A DNA stretch of 64,000 bases from assembly GCA_904502225.1 (NCBI GenBank), contig CAJGDO010000004.1:8996-72995 (forward strand), given 5' to 3'. The DNA comes from an uncultured Clostridia bacterium (GTDB lineage Bacteria > Bacillota > Clostridia > Christensenellales > Borkfalkiaceae). The notes beneath the pieces were generated by a model. It was not told the DNA's origin. It saw only the letters and a program-made list of their open reading frames with translations, and ran no database searches. Positions 61,609 to 64,000 of the stretch are shown here, in pieces (position 1 is the stretch's first letter; every line of letters begins with the position of its first letter). The translations under genes and the position numbers were made by a program.

Positions 61609-62202
61609 ATGAAAAAAATTGAAGTAAAATTAAAAGAAGTTTATTCCTACACGTCAAATTTCATTAACCAATTTGGTTATCCACCATCGGTTAGAGAAAT
61701 TTGTGAAAAATTGAGTATTAAATCGACGGCGACTGCATCGTATTATCTCGACAAATTGGTTGAGCGTGGGCTTTTAGAAAAGTCCCCTTCAAAAAACAGG
61801 GCTTTAACACTACCTAATAGGCCAAGTCAATTCAAAAGCGTGCCAATTGTCGGAACTATTAATGCTGGTATGCCAATTTTTGCTGTTGAAAACTTGGAAG
61901 GATATTGCCCTATCCCTGAAGAATTTAATGCAACCGGCACCGAATTCGCACTTAAAGTTAAGGGCGACAGTATGATTAATGCCGGAATTTATGATAAAGA
62001 CATTATCATAGTTAAACAGCAAAGCGATGCTTTTAACGGTCAAATCGTTGTCGCTCTTATCGATGACAGTGCAACTGTTAAAAGGTTTTACAAAAAAGCC
62101 GGTAAAATAATCTTACATCCTGAAAATGACGCTATGGAAGATATGATTTTTGATGACGTTATCATTTTAGGCGTTGTAAAAGGCTTAATGCGTAAATTTT
62201 AA
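61609..62202 (+). CDS. lexA: LexA repressor
   Basis: SOS master repressor, 197 residues. N-terminal winged helix (YPPSVREICEKLSIKSTATASYYLDKLVERGLL), cleavage site Ala-Gly in GTINAGMPIFA (about 83-93), and the S24 catalytic serine in KGDSMINAG and lysine in SATVKRFYK. No Shine-Dalgarno is evident and the leader is very short. Confidence 0.96.
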   Translation: MKKIEVKLKEVYSYTSNFINQFGYPPSVREICEKLSIKSTATASYYLDKLVERGLLEKSPSKNRALTLPNRPSQFKSVPIVGTINAGMPIFAVENLEGYCPIPEEFNATGTEFALKVKGDSMINAGIYDKDIIIVKQQSDAFNGQIVVALIDDSATVKRFYKKAGKIILHPENDAMEDMIFDDVIILGVVKGLMRKF

Positions 62203-62220
62203 TCCGCTAGTTAAAAATTG

Positions 62221-62253
62221 ATAGAAGAACGTTTCTGTTCTTCTATTTTTTTT
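62221..62253 (+). terminator. Terminator after lexA
   Basis: Ten-bp stem (ATAGAAGAAC / GTTCTTCTAT), 6-base loop, seven or more T. Confidence 0.92.
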
Positions 62254-63464
62254 TATAGTTTTACGTTTTTAAGCACGATTTTAGCGTGTTCATACGTTAA
62301 CCCACCTTGCATATAAGCAATATAAGGCGGTCTTATTGGAGCGTCTGCAGATAACTCAATTGAAGAACCTTGAACAAAACAACCTGCAGCCATTATAACC
62401 TCATCTTCATAGCCAGGCATTGCCCAAGGCAATGCATCAACAAAACTATCGATTGGTGAATTTTTTTGTATGGTTTGAATAAATGAAATTAATTGCTCGC
62501 TATTATTAAACTTTATTGCCCTTATAATATCTTTTGGTAAATCGGTTATTTTAGGTGAAGTTTCATAACCTAATTCTTCTAAAACTGCACCGAACAACAA
62601 AGAACTTTTAACCGCTTGTAAAACGACGTGTGGTGCCATAAATAAGCCTTGGAAGTAATATTGATAGCCATTGCTATATGAGCCAACTTCACCACCTATT
62701 GACGGTGCAGTTAGGCGATTTTGAACCATATTAACGTATTCTTCACTTCCAACAACGTACCCGCCTGTTGGTGCAATTCCACCGCCAGGGTTTTTAATCA
62801 TAGAGCCAGCCATAAGATTAACGCCAACTTCGGTTGGTTCTATTTTATCCAAAAATTCGCCATAACAGTTGTCTAACATAATACAACCGTTAAAACCCAA
62901 TGATTTAACAAGGTTTACTGCATTTTCTATGTCGGATATTGATAAAGCATCACGCCAAGCATAACCCCTTGAGCGTTGCATATAAATCATTTTTGGCTTG
63001 CCGTTTTTAGTAAAATAATCTTTAATTTTTTCTATATCGATTTTGCCTTCGTTTAATTCAATGCATGAAAATTCAACGTTGTAATCGGCGAGTGAGCCTA
63101 TATTTTTTCCGTAAATAACGTCGTTTAAGGTATCATATGGCTTACCTGTGATGCATAACGCTTTATCACCAGGCATTAAAACGCCAAAAAGACAAAGAGA
63201 AAGTGCATGTGTGCCAGAAACTATGTTTGGAGAACATATTGCCTTTTCTGCATTAAAAACATCAGCAAAAACAGCGTTTAACATATCACGCCCTTCATCG
63301 CCATAACCATATCCGGTTGTGCCTACAAAATGCCTTAACGCTAAATGATTTTTCTTAAACGAATTTAACACCTTTTCTTGATTAAAAAGTGCAACGTCTT
63401 CAAAATGCTTAAATACACTATTTAGTTTTTCTTCGCATTTATTAATTAAACTATTGTCTATCAT
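62253..63464 (-). CDS. Methionine gamma-lyase family (YnbB, 'aluminum resistance') PLP enzyme
   Basis: A 403-residue fold type I PLP enzyme. GTTGYGYGDEGRDMLNAVFADVF and the PLP lysine region GSMIKNPGGGIAPTGGYVVG are characteristic of the YnbB family, which commonly sits between miaA/hfq and glnR or lexA in Firmicutes. The reaction is not established for the family despite the name. It overlaps the miaA end by 14 bases. Confidence 0.92.
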   Translation of the reverse strand: MIDNSLINKCEEKLNSVFKHFEDVALFNQEKVLNSFKKNHLALRHFVGTTGYGYGDEGRDMLNAVFADVFNAEKAICSPNIVSGTHALSLCLFGVLMPGDKALCITGKPYDTLNDVIYGKNIGSLADYNVEFSCIELNEGKIDIEKIKDYFTKNGKPKMIYMQRSRGYAWRDALSISDIENAVNLVKSLGFNGCIMLDNCYGEFLDKIEPTEVGVNLMAGSMIKNPGGGIAPTGGYVVGSEEYVNMVQNRLTAPSIGGEVGSYSNGYQYYFQGLFMAPHVVLQAVKSSLLFGAVLEELGYETSPKITDLPKDIIRAIKFNNSEQLISFIQTIQKNSPIDSFVDALPWAMPGYEDEVIMAAGCFVQGSSIELSADAPIRPPYIAYMQGGLTYEHAKIVLKNVKL

Positions 63465-64000
63465 TATAAAAATCCTTGTAAATAATTTGTGCTAACTTTT
63501 GTGGTCCGTCGGGTTTTAAGCGTATTAAATCAAACTTCTTAAAATAAGTGATTTGACGCTTTGCATAATGCCTTGTGTTTAACTTTATATCTTCGATGGC
63601 CTTGTCTAAACTGCAATTTCCTTGCAAATATTCTATAATTTCTTTATAGCCAATCGCTTGCATACATTGATTATCTTTTTTTATACCTGATTTTAATAAA
63701 CTTTCAACTTCATCAACCAATCCATTTTGAACCATAATATCAACACGTTTGTTTATGCGTTCATATAAATATTCTCTTTGGTGGTCAATTGAATATGCCC
63801 TATAATCATATTTTGCAATTAATTGGTCGTTAATTTCAGATTTTTTTATGCCACTATCACATATTTCAAGTGCTCGTATAACCCTTTTTACGTCGTTATA
63901 GTGAAGTTTTTCAGCACTTTCGGGATCTTTTTCTTTTAATATATTATAAACGTATTCCTTGCCGTGTTCTTCTGCTAAAACTTTGTATTTTTCCCTAATT
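63451..64000 (-). CDS. miaA: tRNA dimethylallyltransferase, 5' part outside window
   Basis: Adds the isopentenyl group to A37 of tRNAs reading U-starting codons. The frame is open to the window edge on the minus strand, so 183 C-terminal residues are visible and the N-terminal P-loop part is missing. DPESAEKLHYNDVKRVIRALEI, GLVDEVESLL, AIGYKEIIEYLQG and NTRHYAKRQITYFKK are typical. Confidence 0.95.
   Translation of the reverse strand, partial: IREKYKVLAEEHGKEYVYNILKEKDPESAEKLHYNDVKRVIRALEICDSGIKKSEINDQLIAKYDYRAYSIDHQREYLYERINKRVDIMVQNGLVDEVESLLKSGIKKDNQCMQAIGYKEIIEYLQGNCSLDKAIEDIKLNTRHYAKRQITYFKKFDLIRLKPDGPQKLAQIIYKDFYNDRQ

Overview
The window is low-GC, gene-dense bacterial DNA. It reads as a spore-forming member of the Clostridia (Firmicutes): a full spoIIIAA-AH operon, spoIVB and ytfJ (gerW); an ispH-rpsA fusion gene; the nusB-folD-ispA-tlyA-nadK-argR-recN-spoIVB order; LexA, WYL and PadR regulators; and strong AGGAGG-type ribosome binding sites. 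An uncultured gut lineage is likely, but the exact order cannot be fixed from the sequence.

Layout. 1-3.4 kb: dnaX (5' end cut by the window), ybaB, recR, gpsA. 3.4-10 kb: a WYL regulator divergent from a 73-aa orphan gene, an isolated murG, a 1060-aa cell-surface protein and two half-size TauE-type permeases. 10-19.4 kb: ppx, an mreB-like gene, minD-minE, a 26-aa membrane peptide, tyrS, yigZ, recX, NAD(P)HX repair, nrdR and dCMP deaminase. 19.5-29.9 kb: an eight-gene sugar-use block lying exactly between tRNA-Ser(UGA) and tRNA-Trp(CCA). It has two GH1 glycosidases, a PfkB kinase, a long mannose-6-phosphate-isomerase-like protein, a PIG-L deacetylase, a DUF4380 mutarotase-fold protein, a fucose-isomerase-like protein and D-lyxose isomerase. 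Both bordering tRNA genes have a decayed duplicate of their 3' tail plus terminator beside them.

29.9-36.9 kb: proC, rnhA, a VTT membrane protein, a BaiN/HI0933 flavoprotein, a frameshifted cmk, plsC and ispH-rpsA. 36.9-41.5 kb: spoIIIA operon. 41.6-48.9 kb: asp23, nusB, folD, ispA, tlyA, nadK, argR, recN, spoIVB; xseA, xseB, dxs and spo0A, common in this neighbourhood elsewhere, are absent here. 49-56.5 kb: dacF, lysA, an M50 protease, scpA-scpB, a DUF2953 protein, ytfJ, dacB, rluB. 56.6-64 kb: a membrane-anchored PadR regulator, a XerS-like tyrosine recombinase behind a 34-bp perfect inverted repeat, Lrp divergent from aspartate ammonia-lyase, a cysteine-rich small protein divergent from lexA across a LexA box, then an MGL-family PLP enzyme and miaA (cut by the window end) on the minus strand.

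The points most worth a second look are the tRNA-bounded sugar cluster with its unusual GH1 active sites and pseudo-P-loop isomerase, the XerS/dif-like locus with a leader peptide, the cmk frameshift in an A-run, the internal Shine-Dalgarno at the IspH/S1 boundary, the membrane PadR, and a 17-bp palindrome that recurs at four places.
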